Assembly (NCBI GenBank): GCA_002005505.1
Contig: KV908376.1
Location: forward strand, 65,001 to 92,500
Origin: Botryococcus braunii
Lineage: Eukaryota > Chlorophyta > Trebouxiophyceae
Direction: 5' to 3'
DNA length: 27,500 nucleotides
The position numbers were made by a program, and so were the translations under genes. The notes beneath the pieces are model-generated. The model ran no database searches, was not told where the DNA came from, and worked only from the letters and a program-made list of their open reading frames with translations. Below, one piece after another: positions 1 through 18,365 of the stretch (the first letter of the stretch is position 1; the number at the start of each line of letters is the position of its first letter).

Positions 1-24
1 CTCTCTCTCTCTCTCTCTCTCTCA

Positions 25-89
<65 letters not shown>

Positions 90-130
90 AGACACAGACA
101 CGCGCGCGCGCGCGCGCACACACGCACACA
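1..130. repeat. (CT)n-(CA)n-(CG)n compound microsatellite
   Basis: CT dinucleotides (1-32) pass into CA (33-83), then a short CAGACA stretch and an alternating CG run at about 102-117. It lies downstream, in the minus sense, of exon 3 of the left secreted-protein gene, so it is probably in that gene's third intron. The alternating purine-pyrimidine CA/CG part is of the kind that can adopt Z-DNA. Confidence 0.9.
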
Positions 131-345
131 TGCAGGCGCACGCGCCCGTAAGACAGTGAGGGCCAGAATGGGGTTTCAATCCCATCCATTTGCCCAGAAG
201 CAGGTGCAAAAGCTGTCGGAGAGGAGGTAGGAGACGGGGATGGGAGAGGAAGGACGAAGCTAGCCTAAAGGGGAAAATGACTTTAATGATGGCACAGCAA
301 AGCAATTGGAGCGTGTTGCGTTGAAAGCGGTGGGAGAGAGCTCAC

Positions 346-3575
<3,230 letters not shown>

Positions 3576-4480
3576 CGGAGCTGATGCTGTCCTAGAACAG
3601 CTGGACGCGGCAGATACGCAGCCGGAACCAAAGCAAGAAAAGTCAACAACGAATTTTGTTACTCTAAGGATTTCCCAAAAATAAACAGACTTGTACTAAC
3701 AGAAATCAAACCTGCAATCGTGAAGGGAGACGGCAAGGACCGTTCCAGAGGTCGCTCCTAGCCGATCGCACCTTCCAATCGGTACTAGAAAAAGTGTTTA
3801 AAGTGCGCATGACCCGGCACACGCAGAGTATCTCGTATAATTCTAACTAGGTTGTCACATGACCTTGGTTTTACTCCAATCCTGTAAAAGAAGAAAAAAT
3901 TACATCAATACAGCCCAGAGGGCATGATGAGATGCAGACGGATAAACAACGACCAGCCCAATGTTCAAGGATCCAAACCCACATGTTTTTCTTTTTGTGC
4001 AAGCATGCCCCGTGCCCTTCCTCAAGACAGCATAGCCAAGCCCTTGAGGACCAGCACAGACAGACAAATTTGCATACAATCGTTCCCTGGTGGTTTGTTG
4101 GCTACCCCAACATTCTGAGGATGTGTAGTGTAATACAACACTCTAGGTATGAAGGGGTGTATGAGTGAGGTTGCTGCTCCATAACATGTAAATTATTGCA
4201 CATACGACACTAGTACACCAACATAAAAGTTTAAACTGTGATTGTGACATGTGGACTCCACCGTACCTGTGTCTGTAGTCCTATATTATCATTTACTAGT
4301 GCATCATTTGGTCTCTTTAAAGAGACTACACAAACTTTGTGTAGTCAAATCTTTTTCACTATCACCTTCCGTCTCTGGCCACTAGATTAATACGCGTACC
4401 CGCATGCCGGATTCGCGGTTTGATCCACTCTTTGTATTAAATTAAAAACTGTCCGAAATCTGGTGTTTGTGAAACGATAC
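3576..4480. other. Upstream region of paralogue A with LINE-tail remnant
   Basis: Bases 3576-3800 are similar to 11547-11770 upstream of paralogue B, including GCCGATCGCACC in both. A segment at about 3861-3950 matches, in reverse complement, the tail of the LINE at 16250-16325 (shared GAGGGCATGATGAGATGCAG). Two overlapping inverted repeats follow at 4311-4346. No coding sequence is recognised. Confidence 0.6.
4311..4346. repeat. Two overlapping perfect inverted repeats
   Basis: GTCTCTTTAAAGAGAC (4311-4326) is a perfect 16-bp palindrome. It shares its last GAC with a second inverted repeat, GACTACACAAA / TTTGTGTAGTC, with a single C at the centre (4324-4346). The function is unknown. Confidence 0.9.
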
Positions 4481-4490
4481 GCATTGTCGC

Positions 4491-4655
4491 AAGGCATTAA
4501 CTCGCCACCTCGGATCATAAGCATTGCACACAATCAGCGCAATGGCAAAAGCCTAGACGCATAATAGCAACCGCAGGAGCCAATTGGTGATGGCAAGTAA
4601 TGGCCTCTCGCCATGTGCGCCAATGCCCTGCATGACATAAGATGGGTGTGGGATA
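4491..4655 (-). promoter_or_regulatory. Conserved upstream block of paralogue A
   Basis: This stretch aligns, with substitutions and small gaps, to 11905-12056 upstream of paralogue B. Shared words include CAGCGCAATGGCAAAA, GCAGGAGCCAA and GCATGACAT. It is noncoding in all frames I examined. It may be promoter sequence or merely the limit of the duplicated unit; the sequence does not decide between these. Confidence 0.45.
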
Positions 4656-4740
4656 TGTGTTGAGTTGTGAAAATATTTAATTTAATTTAAAAAAAGGGTT
4701 CTTTGTGCTTTAGGTGATCTTCTGATGTACAATATAGGAC

Positions 4741-4806
4741 GAACATAAGGTACAAGTGTGTACGGGCTCATTATCGAACATAAGGTACATAGTGATCTAG
4801 ATCACA
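4741..4806. repeat. Direct repeats plus 14-bp palindrome
   Basis: GAACATAAGGTACA occurs at about 4741 and again near 4776, with a G-to-C-like context change only outside the repeat. It is followed by the palindrome GTGATCTAGATCAC (4792-4805). The region is AT-rich and intergenic. No element was identified. Confidence 0.8.
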
Positions 4807-5014
4807 CGTTTTGTGAACGGGTTCTTAAGGCTGCTGTCGTCCCTTAGTTTGGCAACTGGATTGGAAAAGGTCACAGGGCACTAAAGGTGCAAGTGCATGT
4901 CCATCAGTTGTGAAGTAAACAGCAGGCAGTCGTCTACGGACTGTAGCTGGGTATCGACATCCGTCACGACCTGCCTAATGTGTTTTACAGGTGTTGCCGA
5001 ATGCCCATAACCTA

Positions 5015-5185
5015 ACACTTCCCCCTCATTCCCCGCTCACTCCCTGCTCCTCACTCCACCATACACTCCCCGCTCCTCTCTCCCGGCTCCTCACTCCCCG
5101 CTCACTCCCCACTCCTCACTCCCAGCTCCTCGTTCCCGGCTCATTCCCCGCTCCTCGCCCCCCGCTCCTCACTCCCCGCTACTTT
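5015..5185. repeat. Short-unit C-rich minisatellite
   Basis: Degenerate units of about 15 bp related to CACTCCCCGCTCCT. The Pro/Ser/Leu-rich reading frame across it follows from the repeat. Confidence 0.8.
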
Positions 5186-5199
5186 AATACCCATGTCAG

Positions 5200-5960
5200 A
5201 ACCCTGGTTCGCAAGACCCCTTGGGAGTGCCCAGGTAGTTGCATCGAGCTAGGAAGGAAAGGAATATCTAATCCATTATTTGGAACTTCTAAATTGATCT
5301 ACTGACCCCACGTATGCAGCATCCACTTGTATAAGGACGGCACCCTCTATGATGGCACCTTACCTGGTCTAATGTCGCTACGGCACCATGCCTTGGCAGG
5401 TTGTCAATGCAAAAATTGCAATTATTACGCCGACGGATTGGTCCTTGACCGGCTACTCAACAGTGGGGTTGGCAAAGTTACTGAAACTTCCTGCATTACC
5501 CAGAGGTTCGCTATGGATCGTAACTCCGTAAAATATGTAATCGTAACTCCATAAAAAATGCAAAAAGGGTAGAAAAGTGTCAGGGAGGTTCTCTAAGCTC
5601 ATTTGGGACTATTGCGAACATTGGCATGTTCATAACAATGTCTTTAAACCTACGAAATATGGGGTAAAATGCAACATTTCCCCTTCAAATTCTGCCACGC
5701 AGTACGCAAAAACTTGTACCTCACCGGAATATCTGTAATGCAATTCCGTAGATAAGTCGTAACGAGGCAAAATCACATACGGATTTTTGCTACGATCCGT
5801 ATATCCGTAGACATTACGATCCGTAAAATGGCCGACACTGGTAAACGGTGCAAGGCCCCAGCGTTGGGTTTGAGCCCCAAAACCTTCAGAACTTTAAGGG
5901 TCAAGCCTCAGAGTTTCAGTTTCAGCTTCTTCGTCAGGTTCGAGCATTGGGGCCAGCTGC
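5200..5960. other. Intergenic DNA with repeated TACGATCCGTA words
   Basis: No gene recognised. The word CCGTA recurs in both orientations between 5515 and 5830 (for example ATACGGAT and ACGATCCGTA), giving short imperfect inverted repeats. Confidence 0.5.
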
Positions 5961-6170
5961 ACCGGCTTCTTTGCCAGGTTCCAGCCTAAAGGGTGCAGCA
6001 GCTTCTTTGTCAGATTCCAGTCTAGGGGCCAGCAGCTTCTTTGCCAAGTTCCAGCCTAGGGGCCAGCAGCTTCTTTGCCAGGTTCCAGCCTAGGGGCCAG
6101 CAGCTTCTTTGCCAGGTTCCAGCCTAGGGCACAACAGCTTCTTCGCCAGGTTCTAGCCTAGGGGCTAGCA
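5960..6170. repeat. 34-bp minisatellite
   Basis: About six tandem units containing GCTTCTTTGCCAGGTTCCAG and CCTAGGGGCCAGCA. The first units are more diverged than the central ones. Confidence 0.88.
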
Positions 6171-6884
6171 GTTTCTGACTGTACTACCGCTACTACTATT
6201 ACTGATGCCATGATCAGTGTTAAGTGTCCTGGCATTTTGCTGCTTTACTGGCAACTACAACGATTGGCCCAGCTATCACGCAGAATATTCCTGCTTTTGT
6301 CCTCTTAACCGATTTCTCTGTTGTACCACCTCAACTACTGTGGCTGGTGTAACTGACATGATATTCACTGCTTTGCTAGTACAATCACCACGATCCGTGT
6401 AACTGACATGACACTGTACTATTTCACTAACACACTTGAGCTGGGAATCTCCCCCTTAGAGGAATACTTAAACGAAATCCTCACGTGCAGGTTTTGCCAG
6501 AGAAGGCATTCATGGGGTGTCTAAGTCTCCCGACCCTTGCCCCTGCTGAAAACCACCATCACCGAATCACTTGCAAGCAACTACATCCCTTATATATGAA
6601 GGAGAATTGGGCCCTTGATTGGAAGTCATGGGCTTGATGCGTGCACATGCAAACAATCCCCCCCCCCCCCCCCCCGGGGGGAGGGACCACTTTGGAGGCA
6701 ACTCCAACAAAGTCAATCTCACTCCAGACAAGCTTTTGGGGGCATTCCCAAAAACACCCCCCCCCCCAAATAACTCTTTTCAAAATAGAAGATTATAAAA
6801 CAAACCAAAAAAAGCCCTCCAGATCGCTTTTGGGTAGCAATGACATAAGCAAATTCGCTTCAAAACCACTGAACTAAGGGCACT
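6171..6884. other. Downstream flank of paralogue B
   Basis: No gene recognised. It contains a C/G homopolymer junction at 6658-6685 and a C run near 6758-6767. It follows the stop codon of paralogue B and presumably includes its 3' UTR, but no clear polyadenylation signal could be assigned. Confidence 0.4.
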
Positions 6885-11546
<4,662 letters not shown>

Positions 11547-12231
11547 CGGCAGAGGTGTTACAGAAAACAGCTCGATGGGGTCGACTTGCGGCCGGGACCC
11601 AGAGCAACAAACAGCCAGCACCTAGTGACAAATGTTTCTTGGTAACTTTTCCAGGCAAACAGAATGAAGTGTTGAATTCAACTCGTTGTTGTGAACGAGA
11701 CGGGATTGGACCTTTCTCGGTGGTTACGGTATTAGCCGATCGCACCCGACGTACCCCTGCGACAGAAGATTCGGCGCCTCTGCATGCATGACGTTACTCA
11801 GGCGAAATATTTGCAGGATCGGCGAAAAACCGAAAAACTCTAAAATAGGTGTGTTGTGAATCGCCAGGCATCGTCGGAAAGGTGTGAAGGGGTCGGAAGG
11901 TCCGAACCATTAACTCGTCACTTCCGAAAATAGGCATTTCAAAAACAGCGCAATGGCAAAAAGCCAAGGCGCATAGTGGCAAACGCAGGAGCCAACTGAC
12001 GACCTCACGCAACGTGCGCGCATGCCATGCATGACATCTGAGGGTGTGGGACATGCAAGATGTGTACGGAAGATGTGGGGCAGATTTCATATCCAGTAAT
12101 CCCGTTGTTTGCCGGTTGAGGCACACCTGTTGTGGAGGAAGGAAGGAAGGAACTTGACACATTGGGGGTTTGGGTCCCTGAACATTGGGCTGGTCTTTTT
12201 TACTCCACTCTTGTAAAGGAAGGAATTACAT
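11547..12231 (-). promoter_or_regulatory. Upstream region of paralogue B
   Basis: Bases 11547-11770 and 11905-12056 resemble 3576-3800 and 4491-4655 upstream of paralogue A. Conservation directly 5' of the signal-peptide exon makes this the likely promoter and 5' UTR. No TATA box or other named element is called. Confidence 0.5.
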
Positions 12232-12530
12232 CAACCCAGCCCAACTTATTACACAGGACTGTGGGTGTGGGCGGTTGGGGGGGGGGAGGGGGGAGGGGGT
12301 AGTTTTTTAGGTGTCCAGCTAAATTGGAAGAGGGGGGGGGGGGGGGGGGGGGTTGAACGTCCGTATGGAACCCATGTGATATTCTCTTGCTGGGATGGGG
12401 GGGTTTTCCTTATTAGTAACTCTGCCGGGTCAAACTCCTGGGAGTAGTGGGGTGGGAGTTTAGGGCTCTCGCCCCCATCTTCCTTTTTCTACAACCCAGC
12501 CCAAAGGGCTGATGAGATGGAAAACCGAAC
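12187..12530 (-). mobile_element. LINE-tail remnant split by a 13-bp duplication
   Basis: Sequence at 12187-12244 resembles the tail remnant at 3873-3930, and 12496-12520 resembles the continuation at 3930-3950. The two parts are separated by a G-rich segment of about 250 bp flanked by the direct repeat CAACCCAGCCCAA (12232-12244 and 12492-12504). This looks like a later insertion into an old LINE tail. Confidence 0.5.
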
Positions 12531-12531
12531 A

Positions 12532-13080
12532 CCGACACAGCAAGACACCGAGAGAAACCAAACACAAACCGGTGGAGGGCTGATCCCTGCCAAATTTTCA
12601 ATTTTAATGAGAGAAGTGAACGTCTTTTTCAATTATTTTAAAACCTTTTCCCACCTCCACCCTTCTGGGGAAAGGAAAGAGGGGGGGGGGGGGGGCGCCA
12701 ACACTTTCTTCCCCTTTTCTTCCTTGTGCCAGCCAACCAATTCCGACCAATTCTAATATTTTCCTGCCTTTCCTCCCTTATTTCCCCATGCAATGCAACC
12801 CATTCTTATCAGATGGTTTCCTACCTTTCCCTCCTTATGCCAGGCAACCAACCACGGGAATGCACTTGGGAAGTTTGCACATTTCCCCTTCCAGCCACAG
12901 GATATATCTGACCCACATCCCTTGGAGAATCTACCGAACAAGCCTCTACGCATGGGAGGAGGGTCGTGACTCGCGACCTGTCCGTTGACATCGTTAGCTC
13001 GTCACTGCTCACCGCCACCAATCGGCAGCATTTAGATGCGGGTGGGGCCGCCCCCCACTCTGCACAACAAAAACAGACCC
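12532..13080. other. Intergenic DNA without recognised genes
   Basis: It contains a G run at about 12680-12696 and short pyrimidine-rich stretches. Small open frames here show no recognisable motif. Confidence 0.4.
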
Positions 13081-13081
13081 G

Positions 13082-13175
13082 CTATGCTGTCTTGCTGGCG
13101 TGTCAACAACCGATATGCTGTGTTGCTGGCGCGTCAACAACCGCTTTGCTGTCTTGCTGGCACGTCAACAACCGC
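13082..13175. repeat. 31-bp minisatellite, three units
   Basis: Three tandem units containing TGCTGTCTTGCTGGCGTGTC followed by AACAACCG, with a few substitutions. Confidence 0.9.
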
Positions 13176-13199
13176 CCGTGGCCTTCCAAGCCTTTTCAT

Positions 13200-13640
13200 A
13201 TGAAACACTCGGGGGGGGGGGGGGGGGGGGTTGCACGCTAACGTGCTGGCCTTGTTGCAGAGGCTCCAAGGGCTTTTGAACAAGGCCCTCATTGCACAGG
13301 AAGGTGTGGAGGGGTATTTTGTCATGCGTTGGGTCAGTTTCATGTTCTTGCGGCCGCTGCGGGTGGCCAGCTGGCTCCTTGCCGGGTGTCACTGGTAGCT
13401 CGACGCATTTGGGTTTGGGTCGTTGAAACTGGCTTGCTCTTTCTTGTCCCGGTCTTGGAAAGGAGAACAACTGAGGAATGTCCAACGATTCCGAAGGCAC
13501 ACAAGACCCTTTGTAAAACTTCGTTTCTGATACAGCTAAGATCTGCCGCCGTGCGTATGCAACTAGCGGCGCGTGTAGGGCCCCAACCATTTACTGCGAA
13601 TTGAAGACACATTTCCGCAAACTGCTTATAAAGAGACACA
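13200..13640. other. Intergenic DNA, G run and unassigned frames
   Basis: A G homopolymer at about 13211-13230 is followed by 400 bp with overlapping frames on both strands. I recognise no protein family. Confidence 0.35.
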
Positions 13641-13689
13641 GGTGAAGAAACAATTCTCTGGGACTTGAAGAGGCAGACTGCCGCTGATG

Positions 13690-14055
13690 GCTTATACGGA
13701 AATTACTCCACCGCCCACGCCTCGCTTCACAACGATCCCTGACGGCAGATGACCGTAAACGCCCCATTCACTGAGAACATCCCGTTTCTCAAAGCGGCCC
13801 TGAGGACGAGCTACCGGAAACGCCCCGTTCACGGACAACGACTTGCTTCACAACGATCCCTGCCAACGGATAACCGAAAACATGCCATTCACCAAAAACC
13901 CCTCGCTTCTCAATGGTCCATGAGGACGAGCAACCGCAAACACCGCATTCACGGACAATGCTTCGCTTCACAATGATCCCTGACGGCGAACGAACGTAAA
14001 CGCCCCACTCCCCGAAAAAGGCCGCGCCTCTCAAAGGCCCCTCAGGACGAGTCGC
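13690..14055. repeat. Two-step minisatellite: ~61-bp monomer, ~122-bp dimer
   Basis: Alternating monomers (CTTCACAACGATCCCTG type and CTCAAAG(C)GGCCCTGAGGACGAG type) each end in (A)AACGCCCC(G/A)TTCAC. Alternate units resemble each other more than neighbours do. The Arg/Ser/His-rich frame across it is a repeat product. Confidence 0.85.
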
Positions 14056-14384
14056 CACAAGGCTGGGGGTGGGCCGGGGCCGAGGGGGGTGGGGGGGGGA
14101 GATGAAAAACACAGCACTATCCCCCCCCCCCCTCCCCAACTGCTGTGTCCCTTAGTAACGTTTTAGACATGCTCCAGCGTCTTTAGAAAAACCGTAAGCA
14201 TCTGCATTAGCCGGCACACACGGGGGGAAAGATACGTTTGCCATATGCTCCCAGCTCTTGCTCTATCACCCTCGCTCCGCAACCGTCTACAAATCTCTCA
14301 AGTCCCTTTTCGGTCCCACCCACTGCTGATCCCAGCGCACCGTCCTTGCTAGACAGCTCTGCACCCCAACTCTGCCTCAGTTCA

Positions 14385-14660
14385 TCTCGCTCCCATGTAA
14401 ATAAATTTACACAAGCGCAATTTCCAAGCCCCAACTACAATTCCAAAGCCCCAAGTCTGCCCCAGCTCCCTCCCCACCCTTGCTTTGCACAAGGCCTGCC
14501 TGCCAGAGGGTCCGGGACCCATTCAACAAGGTGACACAAGTGCAATTCCAAAGCCCCCAACTCTGCCCCAGTTCCTCTCGCTCCCCACCCAGTCTCTCCA
14601 CAAGGCCTGCATGCCAGAGGGTCCAGGACCCATTCAATGACGCAGGTGCTTTCCAATGGC
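14385..14660. repeat. Long-unit tandem repeat (~115-120 bp)
   Basis: Two to three imperfect units contain ACAAGTGCAATTCCAAAGCC, CTCTGCCCCAG, CAAGGCCTGCCTGCCAGAGG and GGACCCATTCAA. Confidence 0.78.
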
Positions 14661-15878
14661 CCCAGTCTGCTGCTTTCCCTACAAGGAGCTCTCTCGGTTT
14701 CACACACACAACATTGTGCCAACCAGCATGAGAGACGTTCGCTTCAGTCCGTCACACACTTCATCAAGTGCGCGCATTGAAACTCGCCCAAAAAGCTCTC
14801 CCAAAATACTCTACACATTGGTTTACAAAAATCGACTTTGCTCCAGTGAAGACTTATCACGCGCTTCTGTCATTACTCCTCAAAACCTCTGGTCATGGAG
14901 GATATTGGTGAGTGTGGCCCTAAAAACCCCCTTGCCCTCAATAGGGAAGGGGAGAGAGAGCTGCAGTTATGAGTTTTGACGGCTGCAAGGTGATTCCCAG
15001 GTGTCTGCTGGTGCTCAGATCCTCCAGCAGGTCATGGGCCATTCCCCCTGCCAGCCTCCTCTCCACTTGTTGGTTGGCCATCTCGTGCAACGACAGGCTC
15101 CGGAATGGCTACAGGAGCTTGCGTCCTGAGACCATCCACATCGTCGGCACTGATTCTTTGAATAGTTCTTTTTCCTCCGGGAGTTGTCCCTTGACTGCCA
15201 AGGTCTGCTGGAGCTATCCGAATCCCCCTCTACAATCAAATGTGGAGGTTAGTAGGGGGAAATTGGTCATTGATTGCCCAAAATTTCAGTGCTATTCTAC
15301 CACATGGGACGGCGACACAGGGTCCCATGTCAACCAAGTAATAGTAGAAGTAGAGGTGTGCTCCAGCAGCTGCCTTCGTGCGAACAAATGAATGATTAAT
15401 TCGCGTTTTTTGATATCATTGGTATTAGAGATCACATGAACCATGCAGTTTTCGCAGGTTTAACAGGACGGTCCAGGCGAATGATCGAAGAAACGTTGCG
15501 GGTGGGTAACGATGTGGACTACCTGCAATGACCGTGCGAACAAAGCGAGTCCAACGGTACTGCACGCAAGCGTCCCAGCAACTGCACAAAGCTTATATTA
15601 GAAAACAATTGATAAGACAATCTGCAAGGCATCGCAGTCGACAACGGGAGGCGCACCTAAGCCGACGCTCTGACCAGCTGTCACCCAAGTGGAACCATCG
15701 AATGCTTGGCCAGGCATCGGAAAGACCCCCACTAGCCAGGATGCATCAAAAAATGATACCCAGAACGCTTTCTTTCTAGTGCAAGGTATGAATTCGGCAC
15801 GTTGCCGGTACACGGACAGATTTTAGAAATGCCCGTACAGTGATCTGGATAACTTGCAAAAGCTGACGCGGACGCTAA
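14661..15878. other. Intergenic DNA with unassigned open frames
   Basis: A plus-strand frame at 14969-15391 (140 codons) and competing minus-strand frames over 14940-15240 are open, but no family or splice-consistent model was found. One minus-strand stretch (HEMANQQVERRL, LLEDLSTSRHLGITL) has a protein-like look but no matching donor. Confidence 0.3.
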
Positions 15879-16330
15879 TCTAGGAGGAATAATACATCTA
15901 CCGCCTTCAGAGTCCATGACTTACCTAAAGATGTAGGAAGACGCATCAATATCCCCCGTTCAGAGCGTTTATGTGACATGTGTGGCATAGCGGTGGGGGA
16001 TGAGCATCATTTTGTGTTTCATTGCCCTGCACTTGCTCAGGTTCATGACCGCTATTCACATTTGTTCTTGTCCCCCTCGTGGTCACCACGTAACTTCATT
16101 AGGCAAGAGGATCAGGTTGCGGTTGTTAATATCATATTTGATGCATTCCAGGCCCGTCAAGCGTTTCAGCGGCGGTGACTTGGCCATTCTCCATTATCCA
16201 GTTATCAGTATTGTTATCTGTGTTATAGCATAGTATTATTCCAACTAAGCTTTCACATACCGTTGGTTTATCCGTCTGCATCTCATCATGCCCTCTGGGA
16301 TGGATTGATACAATTCTTCTTCTTCTTCAG
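15879..16330 (+). mobile_element. 5'-truncated LINE (non-LTR retrotransposon) 3' end
   Basis: An open frame from 15879 to the TGA at 16176-16178 contains VHDLPKDVGRRINIPRSERL followed by CDMC, eight residues, HHFVFHC and PAL. This Cys/His arrangement (C-x2-C ... DE-x-HFVFHCP) is typical of the extreme C-terminus of LINE reverse transcriptases. About 140 bp of 3' UTR follows and ends in a (TTC)n tail at about 16316-16328, as expected for a LINE. The reverse transcriptase and endonuclease domains are missing, so this is a 5'-truncated, inactive copy. Related tails occur in reverse orientation at about 3861-3950 and 12187-12520. Confidence 0.72.
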
Positions 16331-16378
16331 AGTCTCCCTGTAGTCACGAACCTCCGCAAAAAGCCCATACAAAGTGGA

Positions 16379-16729
16379 TTACTCCAACCCCATGGATGTG
16401 GCAGGTGGTGATTTGAAGATTACCGTCTTCTCATCAAGAGTGCATTGTCTTCTGCTTGTTGAAAACTCTGGGGTTGAAGCTGGGATCCGGGAACCAGGTC
16501 TGCACACTAAACACGGGCATGGGCTGCATATGAAGCTTTTGTTAGAGATCATTGCATTGACGCAATGACAAGGAACTTCCCATTCCCTTGCATAGCAGCT
16601 GCACACTTTCCCCATTGACATGCCATTGAAATCCTGGCACCTCCTGTATTGATCAGGCGGTGGGTAGGCAGCTGGCCCATTGTTTGCCCTCCTGGTGTCG
16701 AACACAAAGGATGGATGCTCCTCCTCCAC
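16379..16729 (-). pseudogene. Unassigned Cys-rich reading frame beside LINE
   Basis: A minus-strand open frame of about 116 codons includes QYRRCQDFNGMSMGKVCSCY, EWEVPCHC and FICSPCPCLVCRPG. After the stop the frame opens again with STLYGLFAEVRDYRETLK up to the LINE tail at 16330. The LINE seems to have inserted next to this stretch. It could be a decayed gene or transposon fragment; I recognise no family, and coding is not established. Confidence 0.25.
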
Positions 16730-16769
16730 CTTACATGGACCGATTGGTTGGTAGTTAATGTAGCCTCAC

Positions 16770-16869
<100 letters not shown>

Positions 16870-17104
16870 CTGAGACAGAGCCTGCGCGCATGCGATATGT
16901 GAGCCAAATCCTTATTATGAAGTTTCAAGAGGCTTAAATTACTGGGAAAGGGGCGGTTGTAAAGACGCACAATACCAAAGTTATCTTTATAAGCTCGCTT
17001 TTCCCTGCAGGTCTTCTGAGGAAGATACGGAACCTAAAGGCACCCAATGCCACAACCTCTGCCAATGTCAAATTCTGTATAAGTAAATGAAAATGTAAAT
17101 TTAC

Positions 17105-17545
17105 TTGCAGCTCTGATGTATGTGCAGCCCTGATGTACTCGCAGCCCTTTTGCACTTGCTGCCCTGACGTACTTGCAGCCCTGATGTAGTACTGCAACCC
17201 TCTGGCACTTGCAGCCCTGATGTATGTGCAGCCCTGATGTACTACTGCAGCCCTGACCTACTGGTACAGCCCTGACGTACTGGTACAGCCCTGACGTACT
17301 GGTCCAACCCTGATGTGATGGTGCAGCCCTGATGTACTACTGCAGCCCTGATGTACGACTGCAGCCCTGATGTACAGGTGCAGGCCCGAGTGCACTACTG
17401 CAGCCCTGATGTGCTGCTGCAGCCCTCATGTACTGGTGCAGAACTCGGAACTTGCAATTTTGGTGTACTAGTGCAGCCCTGATGTACTTGCAGTTTTGAT
17501 GTACTCGTGCAGCCCTGATATACTTTCAGTCCAGATGTATTTGTA
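17105..17545. repeat. 19-20-bp minisatellite
   Basis: Around twenty imperfect copies of TGCAGCCCTGATGTACT(AC/GG). Unit length varies by one or two bases. Intergenic. Confidence 0.9.
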
Positions 17546-17840
17546 TAGCCCCGATATGCCTGGAGCTCTACAAGCGGCCCAATGCAAGACACATTTAATC
17601 GTCCCAAAAGAGCGACAGCATAAAAATGTCCTGGGAATCAACTCCCAATCTGTCGATCCCCCCAGCGCCCCCAGCGATCTCTACAGCATGAAATTAACCA
17701 GGCATCCAACCTCTTGGACAAACCGTTCAGGCATCCTGTATTAACCCCGGGGACTCCCGCAGGTCCCCAGTGGGGACCTGTACAAACACAAATGCTGTAA
17801 GACCATGCATCGTGCATCCCCGACCCCACATATTCTGGGA
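17546..17840. other. Short unique spacer between minisatellites
   Basis: No gene recognised. GGGGACTCCCGCAGGTCCCC and GTGGGGACCTG near 17750-17780 form small local inverted repeats. Confidence 0.35.
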
Positions 17841-17844
17841 AGGC

Positions 17845-18365
17845 TCTACCCTGTAACGCTCTAACCCCCACACCTGGAGGCCCTTACCCGTACCGCTCAA
17901 ACCCCCACACCTGGAGGCTCTAACCCGTCATGCTCTTACCCCCTCACCTGGAGGCTTCAACCCGCAACGCTCCAACCTCCAAACCTGGAGGCTCTAGCCC
18001 CTAACGCTCTCGTCCCCACACCTGGAGGCTCTAATCCGTAACACTATAACCTCAGAAGATGAAGGACCTTACCGATAACGCTCCAAGCCGCACACCTGGA
18101 GGCTCTAACCCATAATGCTCTGAACCCCAATCCTGGAGGCTCTAGCCCCTGACACTACACCCCCCACACCTGGAGGCCCTAGCCCCTAACGCTCCAGTCC
18201 CCACACCCGCAGGCTCTAGCCCCTCAGGCTCGTACCCCCAAACCTGGAGGATCTAACCCATAACGCTCCAACACCCCAAACCTGGAGGCTCTAACTCGTA
18301 CCGCACTAAACCCCAAACATGGAGGCCCTAGCCCGTGACGCCTAACCCCCAAACCTGGACATGCT
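17845..18365. repeat. 37-38-bp minisatellite overlapping the RAD18 stop codon
   Basis: About thirteen units contain CACCTGGAGGCTCTAACCC, then GTAACGCTC(T/C)AACCCCC. The last unit (CCTAACCCCCAAACCTGGA) contains the RAD18 TAG at 18342-18344, so the array forms the start of the 3' UTR. Confidence 0.88.

Noticed and set aside
13749..13976. 75-codon Arg/His/Ser-rich frame
   Set aside because: Entirely inside the 61/122-bp minisatellite.
14969..15391. 140-codon plus-strand frame
   Set aside because: No recognised domain, no splice context, and the opposite strand is equally open; chance frame is the simplest view.
17105..17545. Regularly spaced GCAGCCCTGATGTACT units as a CRISPR array
   Set aside because: Units are adjacent with no unique spacers and the context is eukaryotic.
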